Shown here: one piece after another, positions 6,280 through 14,013 of the stretch
How the letters are laid out: every line of letters begins with the position of its first letter
Numbering within the stretch: the first letter of the stretch is position 1
Source: Sutterella sp.
GTDB taxonomy: Bacteria > Pseudomonadota > Gammaproteobacteria > Burkholderiales > Burkholderiaceae_F
Assembly: GCA_003488465.1 (NCBI GenBank)
Contig: DNLN01000198.1
Coordinates: forward strand, 1-27,560
DNA length: 27,560 nt
Direction of reading: 5' to 3'
Made by a program: the position numbers and the translations under genes
Notes under the pieces: model-generated
Databases searched by the model: none
The model's input: only the letters and a program-made list of their open reading frames with translations
Told to the model about the DNA's origin: nothing

Positions 6280-9015
6280 ATGCAAACGTGTGCAGCAAAC
6301 ATTTCCCGCCGCAGTCTGATCAAGTCCGGCGTGGCCGCCTCCACGGCTCTTGCTGTTGGCATTCCCATCACCCCGATCGCCGCCAATGCCGCTCAGGAAG
6401 CCGACAAGGGCATCACCTGGACCAAGGGCGTATGCCGCTTCTGCGGCACGGGCTGCGGCCTGCAGGTCGGCACCATGAACGGCCAGATTGTTGCAACCAA
6501 GGGTGACCCTGACGCTCCCGTCAACCGCGGCCTGAACTGCATCAAGGGCTACTTCAACGCCAAGATCCTGTACGGCAAGGACCGTCTGAACCAGCCGCTC
6601 ATGCGCAAGAAGAACGGCAAATTCGACAAGAACGGCCGGTTCGAGCCCGTTTCCTGGAAAGAGGCGATGGACGAGATCGAAAAGCAGTTCCGCCGCGTCT
6701 ACCAGGCCAAGGGACCGACCGGCGTGTCCTTCATCGGTTCCGGCCAGTACACGATTCCCGAGGCTTACACCGTGAGCAAGATGCTCAAGGCGGGCTTCCG
6801 CTCCCACAACATCGACCCGAACGCCCGCCTTTGCATGGCCTCGGCCGTTGTCGGCTTCTACCAGACCTTCGGCGTTGACGAACCGAGCAACTGCTACGAC
6901 GACATCGAGATCGCCAACACGATGGTGCTCTGGGGCAACAACATGGCCGAAGCCCATCCGGTGCTGTGGTCCCGCGTAACCAACACCAAGCTCACCAAGA
7001 AGGAAACGCGCATTTTCAACGTCACCACGCACTCGAACCTCTCTTCCGGGCTCTCCGACGTCGAAATCATCTTCAAGCCGAACACGGATCTCGCCATCCT
7101 CAACTACCTTGCTCGCGAAATCATCAAGCGCAAGGCCTACGACAAGAAGTTCATTGACGATCACTGCATCTTCGCAACCGGCGTCGTTGACATCGGCTAC
7201 GGCATGCGTCCGACTGACAAGTTCGCCTTCGAGGCGGAAAAGGACACCCAGGCCAAGCAGAACAAGATCGTTCTCACCAAGGCCGAGGCCATCGGCCAGC
7301 ACCGCCCCGAGATGGAGGGCAAGGTTGTCGAGCAGAAGAACCAGGGCAACAACGGCGCACACTGGCACATCACCTTTGACGAGTACTGCAAGGGGCTTGA
7401 GCCCTACACGCTCGACTTCGTCGCTCCCCTTGCCAAGGGCGATCCCGACGAGCCGCTCGACGAGTTCAAGAAGAAGCTGAAGATGCTGGCCGACTTCTAC
7501 TGCGACCCCAAGAAGGACATCCTCTCCTTCTGGTGCATGGGCGGCAACCAGCACGTGCGCGGCGTGTGGATGAACGAGCAGGTCTACGCCCTGCATCTTC
7601 TCACCGCCAAGCAGGCCCGTCCCGGCAACGGCGCCTTCTCGCTCACCGGCCAGCCCTCTGCCTGCGGCTCGGCCCGCGAAGTCGGCGCGTTCTCGCACCG
7701 CCTGCCCGCCGACCTGCTCGTTGCCAATCCCAAGCATCGTGAAAAGACCGAGAAGATCTGGAATGTTCCTGCCGGCACCATCAATCCCAAGCTCGGCAAG
7801 CCCCTCATGGGCCTGATGCGCGGTCTCGAGGACGGCTCGGTGAACTTCATGTGGACCCAGGTCGTCAACGTGTTCCAGTCCGCGCCCAACGCCAACCACT
7901 GGCTCAAGGCCGCCCGCAAGCCCGAGAACTTCATCGTGGTCGCCGACGCCTATCCGACGCTCTCGGCAAAGGTTGCCGACGTGATCCTGCCCGCCGCCAT
8001 GATCTTCGAGAAGTGGGGCCTGTACGGCAATGCCGAACGCCGCACCCAGGGCTGGACGCAGATGGTTGAGCCCGTCGGCCAGGCCCGCACCGACATCGCC
8101 ATGATGTTCGAGCTTTGCAAGCGCTTCAAGATCAAGGAGTGCTGGTGCGAGCAGAAGGTCGGCGACATCACGCTGCCCAACGTCATCGAGGCCGGCAAGG
8201 CCATGGGCTACGACCCCGAGATGAGCCTGTACGACGCGCTCTTTGCCAACATGAAGACCGCCAAGGAAACTCCCTGGCCCGATCCGAAGTATCCGGGCAA
8301 GCACTGCTCGACCGCCGAAGAGATGGGGCTTGACTGGTTCCCCGAGAAGGCGCTCTTTAACGAGTACCGCCAGTTCACGCTCGGCGGCCACGACCTGGCG
8401 GACTTTGACACCTACATGGATCCCAAGGTCCACGGTCTGACCTGGCCGGTCGTCGACGGCAAGCCCACCAAGTACCGCTTCAACGCAAAGTTCGACCCGT
8501 TCGTGAAAAACGGCGACTTCGAGTTCTACGGTCCCCTGATGAAGGCGATTCCGAGCGGCAACCTGAAGGGCGTCACGGACAAGACTCCCAAGCCCCTGCC
8601 CGGCCGCGCGAAGATCTTCTTCCGTCCGTTTGCCGAACCCGTCGAGAAGACCGACAAGAAGTACGACCTCATGCTCTGCACGGGCCGCATCCTCGAGCAC
8701 TGGCATACCGGCACCATGACGCGCCGCGTGCCCGAGCTGCACCGCGCCGCTCCGCACGCCGTTCTGTACATGAACCCGAAGGACGCCGAGGATCGCGGCA
8801 TCAAGCGCAATGACCTCGTCGAAATCACCAGCCGCCGCGGCTCGATCAAGTCCCGCGTCGAGACCCAGGGCCGCATGAAGATGCACCGCGGCTTCTGCTG
8901 GATGGCCTTCTTCGATGAGTCGGTTCAGGTCAACAAGCTCTGCGTGGACGCCACCGATCCGATCTCCGGAGAGCCCGACTATAAGAAGAACGCCGTCTTC
9001 GTGAAGAAGATCTAG
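6280..9015 (+). CDS. napA: NapA, periplasmic nitrate reductase catalytic subunit (long form)
   Basis: NapA reduces nitrate to nitrite in the periplasm with bis-MGD molybdenum and one [4Fe-4S] cluster. A twin-arginine leader (SRRSLIK at 9-15, then a hydrophobic run and ANA-type cleavage near 37) directs Tat export. The cluster ligands are Cys52, Cys55, Cys59 and Cys87 (CRFCGTGC...NCIKGYF). The molybdenum ligand is Cys185 in NARLCMASA. At 911 residues it is longer than E. coli NapA (828) and close to the roughly 925-residue epsilonproteobacterial form, with extra sequence around residues 330-400. AAGGAG precedes the ATG. The following genes napG, napH and napB are tightly spaced, so one operon is likely. 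Confidence 0.97.
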   Translation: MQTCAANISRRSLIKSGVAASTALAVGIPITPIAANAAQEADKGITWTKGVCRFCGTGCGLQVGTMNGQIVATKGDPDAPVNRGLNCIKGYFNAKILYGKDRLNQPLMRKKNGKFDKNGRFEPVSWKEAMDEIEKQFRRVYQAKGPTGVSFIGSGQYTIPEAYTVSKMLKAGFRSHNIDPNARLCMASAVVGFYQTFGVDEPSNCYDDIEIANTMVLWGNNMAEAHPVLWSRVTNTKLTKKETRIFNVTTHSNLSSGLSDVEIIFKPNTDLAILNYLAREIIKRKAYDKKFIDDHCIFATGVVDIGYGMRPTDKFAFEAEKDTQAKQNKIVLTKAEAIGQHRPEMEGKVVEQKNQGNNGAHWHITFDEYCKGLEPYTLDFVAPLAKGDPDEPLDEFKKKLKMLADFYCDPKKDILSFWCMGGNQHVRGVWMNEQVYALHLLTAKQARPGNGAFSLTGQPSACGSAREVGAFSHRLPADLLVANPKHREKTEKIWNVPAGTINPKLGKPLMGLMRGLEDGSVNFMWTQVVNVFQSAPNANHWLKAARKPENFIVVADAYPTLSAKVADVILPAAMIFEKWGLYGNAERRTQGWTQMVEPVGQARTDIAMMFELCKRFKIKECWCEQKVGDITLPNVIEAGKAMGYDPEMSLYDALFANMKTAKETPWPDPKYPGKHCSTAEEMGLDWFPEKALFNEYRQFTLGGHDLADFDTYMDPKVHGLTWPVVDGKPTKYRFNAKFDPFVKNGDFEFYGPLMKAIPSGNLKGVTDKTPKPLPGRAKIFFRPFAEPVEKTDKKYDLMLCTGRILEHWHTGTMTRRVPELHRAAPHAVLYMNPKDAEDRGIKRNDLVEITSRRGSIKSRVETQGRMKMHRGFCWMAFFDESVQVNKLCVDATDPISGEPDYKKNAVFVKKI

Positions 9016-9037
9016 GCACTGTCAAGGATGAACCCAG

Positions 9038-9790
9038 ATGGTGAAAACCAATCGACGTGAGTTTTTGCAGATCGTCGCTCAGGGGACGGGGCTCGCCGCG
9101 TGCTCCGGGCTCGGGCTGCTCGGGCTTGCCCGGGGCGCCCGCAGCCAGAGCTGGGCGCCGCGTCCTCCCGGAGCTGCCGAGGACTTCGCCAATCTGTGCA
9201 TGAAGTGCGGTCTGTGCGTGAAAGCCTGCCCGTACGACACGCTGAAGCTCGCAAAGCTCGGAGACCGCGCGCCCCTCGGGACGCCGTTCTTCGAGCCCCG
9301 GGACGTTCCCTGCTACATGTGCCAGGACATCCCCTGCGTGAAGGTCTGCCCGAGTGGCGCTCTGAAGCGCGATCTGGACGACATCAAGAAGGCCCGCATG
9401 GGCATCGCCGTCATTGATCCCTCTTCGTGCCTGTCCTGGCAGGGACTGCGCTGCGAGGTGTGCTACCGCGACTGTCCTGTCAAGGATGAGGCGCTCCGGC
9501 TCGCCCCCCATCCGCGCGAGCTCTCCAAGCACGCCGTGTTCGTGCCAGTGATCAACCCGAACAAGTGCACGGGCTGCGGCCTGTGCACCTGGAGCTGCCC
9601 GACCCAGAAGCCCGCGATCAACATTCTTGACCGCGAGACCTTCCTCGGACACATCGGCGACCACTACCGACTCGGCTGGCTCGACGATCAACCGCACAAT
9701 CCGGCCCCGCCCAAGCTTCCCCGCACCAAGGAGGAGGAAACCCGGCCCGCGGGCGCTGACTTCCTCAACAACATGGAGGATCCGATATGA
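9038..9790 (+). CDS. napG: NapG, periplasmic ferredoxin-type subunit with four [4Fe-4S] motifs
   Basis: NapG passes electrons from the membrane partner NapH toward NapB and NapA. The 250-residue product has a twin-arginine leader (NRREFLQ, Arg6-Arg7) with a hydrophobic stretch to about residue 33, so it is exported folded through Tat. Four cysteine quartets are visible: 54/57/60/64, 92/95/100/104, 131/139/142/146 and 177/180/183/187. That is the full family complement. AAGG lies ten bases before the ATG. Its last four bases overlap the napH start (ATGA), which points to coupled translation and a one-to-one NapGH complex. Confidence 0.95.
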   Translation: MVKTNRREFLQIVAQGTGLAACSGLGLLGLARGARSQSWAPRPPGAAEDFANLCMKCGLCVKACPYDTLKLAKLGDRAPLGTPFFEPRDVPCYMCQDIPCVKVCPSGALKRDLDDIKKARMGIAVIDPSSCLSWQGLRCEVCYRDCPVKDEALRLAPHPRELSKHAVFVPVINPNKCTGCGLCTWSCPTQKPAINILDRETFLGHIGDHYRLGWLDDQPHNPAPPKLPRTKEEETRPAGADFLNNMEDPI

Positions 9791-10683
9791 GCATCGACAA
9801 GAAGCCCTCGGCCTCCGCCTCTAGAGGCTATCGGTGGCGCTATACGATCGCCCGCCGCCTCGTGCAGCTTGCAATCCTCGGCCTGTTCATCGGAACGGCG
9901 CGGCTCGGCTGGACGCTCTTTGGTGAGCCGCTCCTTTCGGGCGACTTCTCCTCGAGCCTGCTGCTCGGCCTCATTCCGCTCTCCGATCCGTTCGCAGTGC
10001 TTCAGAAGCTCTGTGCCGGCCACACGCCAGAACTCACCATGATTACGGGTTCGCTCATCGTGCTCGCCGTCTGGATCGTACTCGGCGGAAGAAGCTTCTG
10101 CGCCTGGATGTGTCCCATGAACCTCGTGACGGATCTCGCCGATCAACTGCGCACCTGGCTCGGGATCAAGTCCGACATGCTGCGCATTCATCAGAACGCC
10201 CGCTACGCAGTCGCCGTCGGCGCCCTGGCCGCTTCGGCGGTGAGCGGCACGGCCGCGTTCGAGTGGGTGAGTCCGCAGGCCTTCCTCTGGCGAGAACTCG
10301 TCTGGGGGCTGGGCTGGGGCTGCGCAAGCGCCGTTCTGGGCGTGTTCGCGCTTGATCTGCTCGGCATGCGGCGCGGCTGGTGCGGACACCTCTGCCCGCT
10401 CGGAGCATTCTGGAGCACCGTCGGCAAGGCGGGCATCATCCGCCCCATGTTTGACGCAAGCAAGTGCGACAAGTGCGCCAAGTGCATCCGCATCTGTCCG
10501 GAACCGCACGTCATGGGCCTGAAGGATGCCGCCGAACATGGTTTTGTCAAATCCGGAGCGTGCCTCAACTGCGGCCGCTGCATTGCAGTGTGCCCGCAGG
10601 ACGCCATTCAGTTTGGCCTTCGCTTCAATGCGAAGCCCAATCAAACATTTATGAACTCCAATCAAGGAGAACGCAATGCGTAA
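9787..10683 (+). CDS. napH: NapH, membrane quinol-oxidising ferredoxin-type protein
   Basis: NapH is an integral inner-membrane protein that takes electrons from quinol and hands them to NapG. The 298-residue sequence has about four membrane segments (near 26-44, 84-101, 139-157 and 170-192). Two CX3CP motifs end membrane segments: Cys105/Cys109 (FCAWMCP) and Cys199/Cys203 (WCGHLCP). Two cytoplasmic [4Fe-4S] motifs follow, at 227/230/233/237 and 259/262/265/269. All landmarks of the family are intact. It overlaps napG by four bases and napB by eight. No NapC tetrahaem quinol dehydrogenase is encoded here, so NapGH is the probable sole route from quinol to Nap, as in Wolinella. Confidence 0.95.
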   Translation: MSIDKKPSASASRGYRWRYTIARRLVQLAILGLFIGTARLGWTLFGEPLLSGDFSSSLLLGLIPLSDPFAVLQKLCAGHTPELTMITGSLIVLAVWIVLGGRSFCAWMCPMNLVTDLADQLRTWLGIKSDMLRIHQNARYAVAVGALAASAVSGTAAFEWVSPQAFLWRELVWGLGWGCASAVLGVFALDLLGMRRGWCGHLCPLGAFWSTVGKAGIIRPMFDASKCDKCAKCIRICPEPHVMGLKDAAEHGFVKSGACLNCGRCIAVCPQDAIQFGLRFNAKPNQTFMNSNQGERNA

Positions 10684-11128
10684 ACTCGTTATGACTCTTT
10701 CGGTGATGGGCGCTCTGACCGCCTTCTCACAGGCCGCTCTTGCCGGTGATGCCGCGGCGGTCCTCAACCAGATGGACATTGATTCGACCAGTCTGGAAAA
10801 GACCAGCCCGTTTGACGTTCCCCAACCCGAAGCCTTCGAGATGAACGCCGGCAAGATCCGCGAGACGCCCTTCGGCACGCCCGCCATCATTCCTCATGCC
10901 ATTGAGAACTACAAGATGCTTCCGGAATACAACTCCTGCCTGATGTGCCACGGCAATCCCGAGAAGATCGATCAGCCCAAGGTCAGAAAGCAGCCCCAGT
11001 CGATGCCCTCGACCCACTGGACCAAGAACGACAAGGGCGAACTCGTGATGCACGGCTCGCGCCACCTATGCACGTTCTGCCACGTGCAGCAGGCCGATGC
11101 CGAACCCCTGGTTGAGACTGTCAACTAA
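10676..11128 (+). CDS. napB: NapB, periplasmic dihaem c-type cytochrome subunit
   Basis: NapB is the electron-transfer partner of NapA in the periplasm. The 150-residue precursor has a Sec leader (MRKLVMTLSVMGALTAFSQA, cleavage after ALA near 23). Two haem-binding CXXCH motifs are at Cys88-His92 (CLMCH) and Cys132-His136 (CTFCH). His74 in IIPHAIENY and His114 in PSTHW are the probable distal ligands, as in other NapB. AGGAG precedes the ATG. It overlaps the end of napH by eight bases and is the last nap gene; a strong hairpin follows. Haem attachment genes (ccm) are not in the window. Confidence 0.95.
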   Translation: MRKLVMTLSVMGALTAFSQAALAGDAAAVLNQMDIDSTSLEKTSPFDVPQPEAFEMNAGKIRETPFGTPAIIPHAIENYKMLPEYNSCLMCHGNPEKIDQPKVRKQPQSMPSTHWTKNDKGELVMHGSRHLCTFCHVQQADAEPLVETVN

Positions 11129-11150
11129 CCGTCCTCTCCCGGCACCCTTT

Positions 11151-11188
11151 CAAACACCGCCCGGCCCCCGGGGCCCGGGCGGTGTTTG
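11151..11188 (+). terminator. Strong hairpin after napB
   Basis: A perfect 14 bp stem, CAAACACCGCCCGG with CCGGGCGGTGTTTG, encloses ten GC bases. The T run is only GTTTG inside the arm, so termination may be less efficient than the stem suggests. It marks the end of the nap operon. Confidence 0.65.
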
Positions 11189-11432
11189 CCTTCCGGGTCG
11201 CACCAAGTGATCTGAACAATATGAACGCGCAGCATGATCTCTAGCGGCCAAGCCTTGCGGCCTCGCGTGTTCTTGAAGTAGTGAGGTCGAACGAGATCCT
11301 CCAAGATGTGTCAGGGAACGATTTCCTCGAGACGGTCGAAGAATTTCGCCCGGCGAGTGCGGCCGGTGTAGGGATCGGAGCCCACGACTAAATCGGCCAC
11401 AGTTCTTTGTATGGGCAGGGGCGCGGTAAATC
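11189..11432 (-). pseudogene. Remnant of an IS5-like transposase N-terminus
   Basis: Read on the minus strand, a frame from about 11432 gives RTRRAKFFDRLEEIVP, then a TGA stop (around 11312-11310), then HILEDLVRPHYFK...GRKAWPLEIMLRVHIVQ before homology fades at the napB hairpin. This matches the layout of IS5-family transposase N-termini: an RR-x-x-F segment, then IVPW, a PHYPK-like turn, and an RMLRMYLIQ-like helix. The stop falls where the conserved Trp is usual (TGG to TGA). The DDE catalytic part is missing. It is a decayed fragment, and no terminal repeats could be identified. The family call rests on recognition of these blocks only. Confidence 0.6.
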
Positions 11433-11546
11433 CTCAATATGCAACTATGCGTATAATAGCACGTCAGCTATATAAAGTCAAGGAAAAACACGCCCCTACA
11501 AAAAAACTTCCTGGACTAACATTCGCCCACATTAATCAGAGGCTCC

Positions 11547-11822
11547 TTAGACGGTAAGCGGAACGCCGAGGGCGCGTGAGACGCGAAGAATTGTGTCAAA
11601 GCGGGGGTGCGAACCTTCGGCAAAAGTCTTGTAAAGACTCTCTCTGCCAAGCCCGGTATCGGCAGCCAGTTGCGCCATGCCGCGGGCGCGCGCAATATGG
11701 CCCAGAGCCCGCACAATTTCCTCGGAGTCGCCATCGGCCAGAACCTGGCGAAAATACTCCCGAATGGAGTCCTCGTCTGTCAGATAATTCGTTATATCAA
11801 ATCGTTTGGTTGTAATTGTCAT
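11547..11822 (-). CDS. HigA-type antitoxin / XRE-like DNA-binding protein of a toxin-antitoxin module
   Basis: The 91-residue protein has the layout of the addiction-module antidote family: an N-terminal segment FDITNYLTDEDSIREYFRQVLADGD (here 8-32), then a helix-turn-helix around GMAQLAADTGLGRESLYKTF at 48-67, and the end NPRFDTIL-like HPRFDTILRVSRALGVPL. It would bind its own promoter and the cognate toxin. The ATG lies three bases after the stop of the upstream toxin frame, the usual toxin-first order of HigBA. Because the toxin gene is frameshifted, this antitoxin is probably an orphan. No internal damage is visible. Confidence 0.82.
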   Translation of the reverse strand: MTITTKRFDITNYLTDEDSIREYFRQVLADGDSEEIVRALGHIARARGMAQLAADTGLGRESLYKTFAEGSHPRFDTILRVSRALGVPLTV

Positions 11823-11825
11823 GAC

Positions 11826-12111
11826 TCACAATTCCTTGGCGATCTTGATCGCCTGTTCGATGTCTGACTTCTGAGATGCCTTGTCTCCGCCGCACAGAAG
11901 AAAAATGATTTGTCTGTCACGGATTGTGTAATAGAGCCGATAGCCAGCTCCTATGCTGACTCTCATCTCGCTCTCTAATTGCTTTGTGGTCTCCAAAATT
12001 CCCATGTTCTGCATGCTCTAATCTTCGGGCAATCGCAATCTTTGCCACTTTGTCCCGCAACGAACAGTGCCAAGCATCGAATATAGAAGTTGTCTCGACG
12101 ATATATTCCAT
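11826..12111 (-). pseudogene. Frameshifted HigB/RelE-superfamily toxin
   Basis: Two overlapping frames on the minus strand together make one toxin of the addiction-module killer type. The first frame begins MEYIVETTSIFDAWHCSLRDKVAKIA and carries RRLEHAEHGNFGDHKAI. The second frame carries SEMRVSIGAGYRLYYTIRD, LLCGGDKASQKSDIEQA and the end IAKEL. The family normally reads FGD-K-x-x-GEGV-SEMR between the two parts; here about eight bases are missing near 11965-11975, which shifts frame and kills the gene. The first frame then runs into a stop about 20 codons later. The antitoxin downstream stays intact. Confidence 0.78.
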
Positions 12112-12128
12112 GGCCAAATTGTATCCGA

Positions 12129-12790
12129 CTAGATACAAATTTTCATGAATCTCATCACGGTGCCTAGCCTTAAGTTACGGCTCTTTGCGACACCCCCGCC
12201 AAAACCTTTTGGCTCTTCAGGCACCGGGGGCGATCCGTCTACAGATTCTGCGGAAGCAGCTGACGCGCCCTTCACCCTGCCGAACTGACCGCCGCCCGTC
12301 GTCGTCATCGAGCCGTTCAGAACGAGCCTTCCGTTCATCGCGTCCGGATTGCCGATCACCACGGTGCCGCCCTGCCCCGACGCGCCAAACGAAGCGTTGC
12401 CGTTCACGGTCAGCCTGCCGTTCCGCCTTGCGGCGTTTCCAATGACAACGCTGCCGCCCGCGCCGGATGATCCCGTGCCGAACGCGGCGTTCCCAGTCAC
12501 ATCGAGATCAGCGGGTGCGGATTCGCTGCCGATGCGGGTGCTGCCGTCGAGCTGACTGGTTCCCTTGTCGTGAAGGTTCCTGCCGACCGTGGCATTGCTC
12601 TGCATCGTCACATCGCCATTCAGTGTGGAGGTTCCGCCGACCGTGAGGTTCCTGCCGACATCGGCATTGCCGCTCACGCGGGCATCCTTTTCAACCGTGA
12701 GGCTGTCCCTGAGCATTGTTGCTCCAGCCACATCCAGCGTGCCGCCCACGGTCTGATCGCCCGCAACATTGAGAGACGGTCTGCTTAAAC
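12129..12790 (-). pseudogene. Fragment of a repeat-rich surface adhesin or fibre-like protein
   Basis: A minus-strand frame reads from just after an in-frame TGA (near 12824) and shows clear repeats from about 12790 to about 12250. The first part has a 24-residue period (VGRNLTVGGTSTLNGDV..., next VGRNL); the DNA copies of AGGTTCCTGCCGAC are 72 bp apart at 12574 and 12646. The second part has a roughly 31-residue period (GNAAFGTG...VVIGNAARRNGRL then GNASFGAS...VVIGNPDAMNGRL). Such Gly/Asn/Thr/Val repeats form beta-solenoid stalks in autotransporter adhesins and fibres. There is no signal peptide, anchor or beta-barrel, so it is a truncated piece. The last 20 codons look unrelated to the repeats. 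Confidence 0.55.
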
Positions 12791-12800
12791 TGAGCCTCCC

Positions 12801-12806
12801 TATAAT
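12801..12806 (+). promoter_or_regulatory. Possible -10 element of mnmA
   Basis: A perfect TATAAT lies 37 bp before the mnmA ATG. No good -35 hexamer is found 16-18 bp upstream, where the adhesin fragment ends. Weak support. Confidence 0.35.
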
Positions 12807-12843
12807 TTCCTCTCCAGCAAAATATCAGCGACATCAACTCACA

Positions 12844-13926
12844 ATGCGTACAGTCGTCATCGGGATGAGCGGCGGCGTGGACAGCGCCGTCAGCGCCTAC
12901 CTTCTCAAGCAGGCGGGCTACGAGGTCATCGGCCTTTTCATGAAAAACTGGGAGGACGACGATGACTCGGAATACTGCTCGAGCCGCCAGGATCTCATTG
13001 ATGCGGCAAGTGCGGCCGACATCATCGGCATTGACCTCGAGGCCGTGAATTTCGCCAAGGAATACAAGGATCGCGTGTTCGCCAACTTCCTTGAGGAATA
13101 CTCCGCCGGCCGCACGCCGAACCCGGACGTGCTTTGCAACGCTGAAATCAAGTTCAAGGCCTTTCTCGACCATGCCATGCGCATGGGAGCCGACCACATT
13201 GCAACCGGCCACTACTGCCGGGTGCGCGAGCGGGACGGCCTCTTCGAACTGCTTCGCGGCTCGGACCCCGGCAAGGACCAGAGCTATTTCCTGCACAGGC
13301 TGAACCAGTCCCAGCTCTCAAAGGCCGTGTTCCCCGTAGGCGGGATGCTCAAGAAGGATGTCAGGGCGCTTGCCCGGCAGATCGGCCTGCCCGTCGCCGA
13401 CAAGAAGGACTCCACCGGAATCTGCTTTATCGGCGAGCGACCCTTCAGGGAGTTTCTCAACCGCTATCTGCCGACCAAACCCGGCCCCATCCGCACGAGC
13501 GAGGGCAGGAAAATCGGCGAGCACATCGGCCTTGCCTTCTACACGCTCGGCCAGAGAAAGGGCATCGGCATCGGCGGAAGCCGCGAGGGCAGCGGAGAGC
13601 CCTGGTTCGTCGCAAGAAAGGATCTCAAGACGAACACGCTCTGGGTCGTGCAGGGCCACGACCATCCGTGGCTGCTCTGCCGCGAGCTCGTCGCCGTAAA
13701 GACGAGCTGGTGCTCGGGCGCAGCGCCCGCCGCCGGCACCCCCGTGACCGTCAAGACAAGATACCGTGCGCCGGACGGCTCCTGCCGTGTGCTGCAGGCT
13801 GACCAAACCTCGATGCGGCTCGGCTTTCCCGATCCCCAATGGGCGGCTACGCCCGGTCAGAGCGCCGTGCTCTATCAAGGCGAAGTGTGCCTTGGCGGCG
13901 GATTCATCGACGCGGTATCGAAGTAG
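12844..13926 (+). CDS. mnmA: tRNA-specific 2-thiouridylase MnmA
   Basis: MnmA makes 2-thiouridine at wobble position 34 of tRNA-Lys, tRNA-Glu and tRNA-Gln, receiving sulfur from the TusE/IscS relay. The 360-residue protein has the PP-loop SGGVDS at 9-14 and [12 protein letters not shown] near 34-45. The nucleophile is Cys98 in [10 protein letters not shown] and the persulfide-bearing partner is Cys194 in [16 protein letters not shown] at 143-150 is also conserved. The ATG at 12844 gives the family N-terminus [14 protein letters not shown]; a longer frame from 12769 adds 25 residues with no homology and overlaps the TATAAT. The ribosome site is weak. One of its substrates, tRNA-Lys(UUU), is encoded at 24188. 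Confidence 0.96.
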   Translation: MRTVVIGMSGGVDSAVSAYLLKQAGYEVIGLFMKNWEDDDDSEYCSSRQDLIDAASAADIIGIDLEAVNFAKEYKDRVFANFLEEYSAGRTPNPDVLCNAEIKFKAFLDHAMRMGADHIATGHYCRVRERDGLFELLRGSDPGKDQSYFLHRLNQSQLSKAVFPVGGMLKKDVRALARQIGLPVADKKDSTGICFIGERPFREFLNRYLPTKPGPIRTSEGRKIGEHIGLAFYTLGQRKGIGIGGSREGSGEPWFVARKDLKTNTLWVVQGHDHPWLLCRELVAVKTSWCSGAAPAAGTPVTVKTRYRAPDGSCRVLQADQTSMRLGFPDPQWAATPGQSAVLYQGEVCLGGGFIDAVSK

Positions 13927-13945
13927 TATCATGTCCGACCAGGCG

Positions 13946-13973
13946 GAGAAGCCTCTGATAAACCAAGCTTCTC
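13946..13973 (+). terminator. Weak hairpin between mnmA and the aminotransferase gene
   Basis: A 7 bp perfect stem, GAGAAGC with GCTTCTC, encloses a 14-base loop and is followed by GCATGTTATTT. It could slow or end mnmA transcription, but the loop is large and the T tract poor. Confidence 0.3.
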
Positions 13974-14013
13974 GCATGTTATTTCAAGGATTTACCTAGG
14001 AAGGGAGACAAGG

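Noticed and set aside
6217..8886. Long open frame on the minus strand opposite napA
   Set aside because: It mirrors the codon bias of GC-rich napA; the product is Val/Leu/Gly/Asp/His-rich without any domain, and napA is certain.
11452..11457. TATAAT on the plus strand after the IS5 remnant as a promoter
   Set aside because: No acceptable -35 at 16-18 bp and no plus-strand gene downstream before mnmA.
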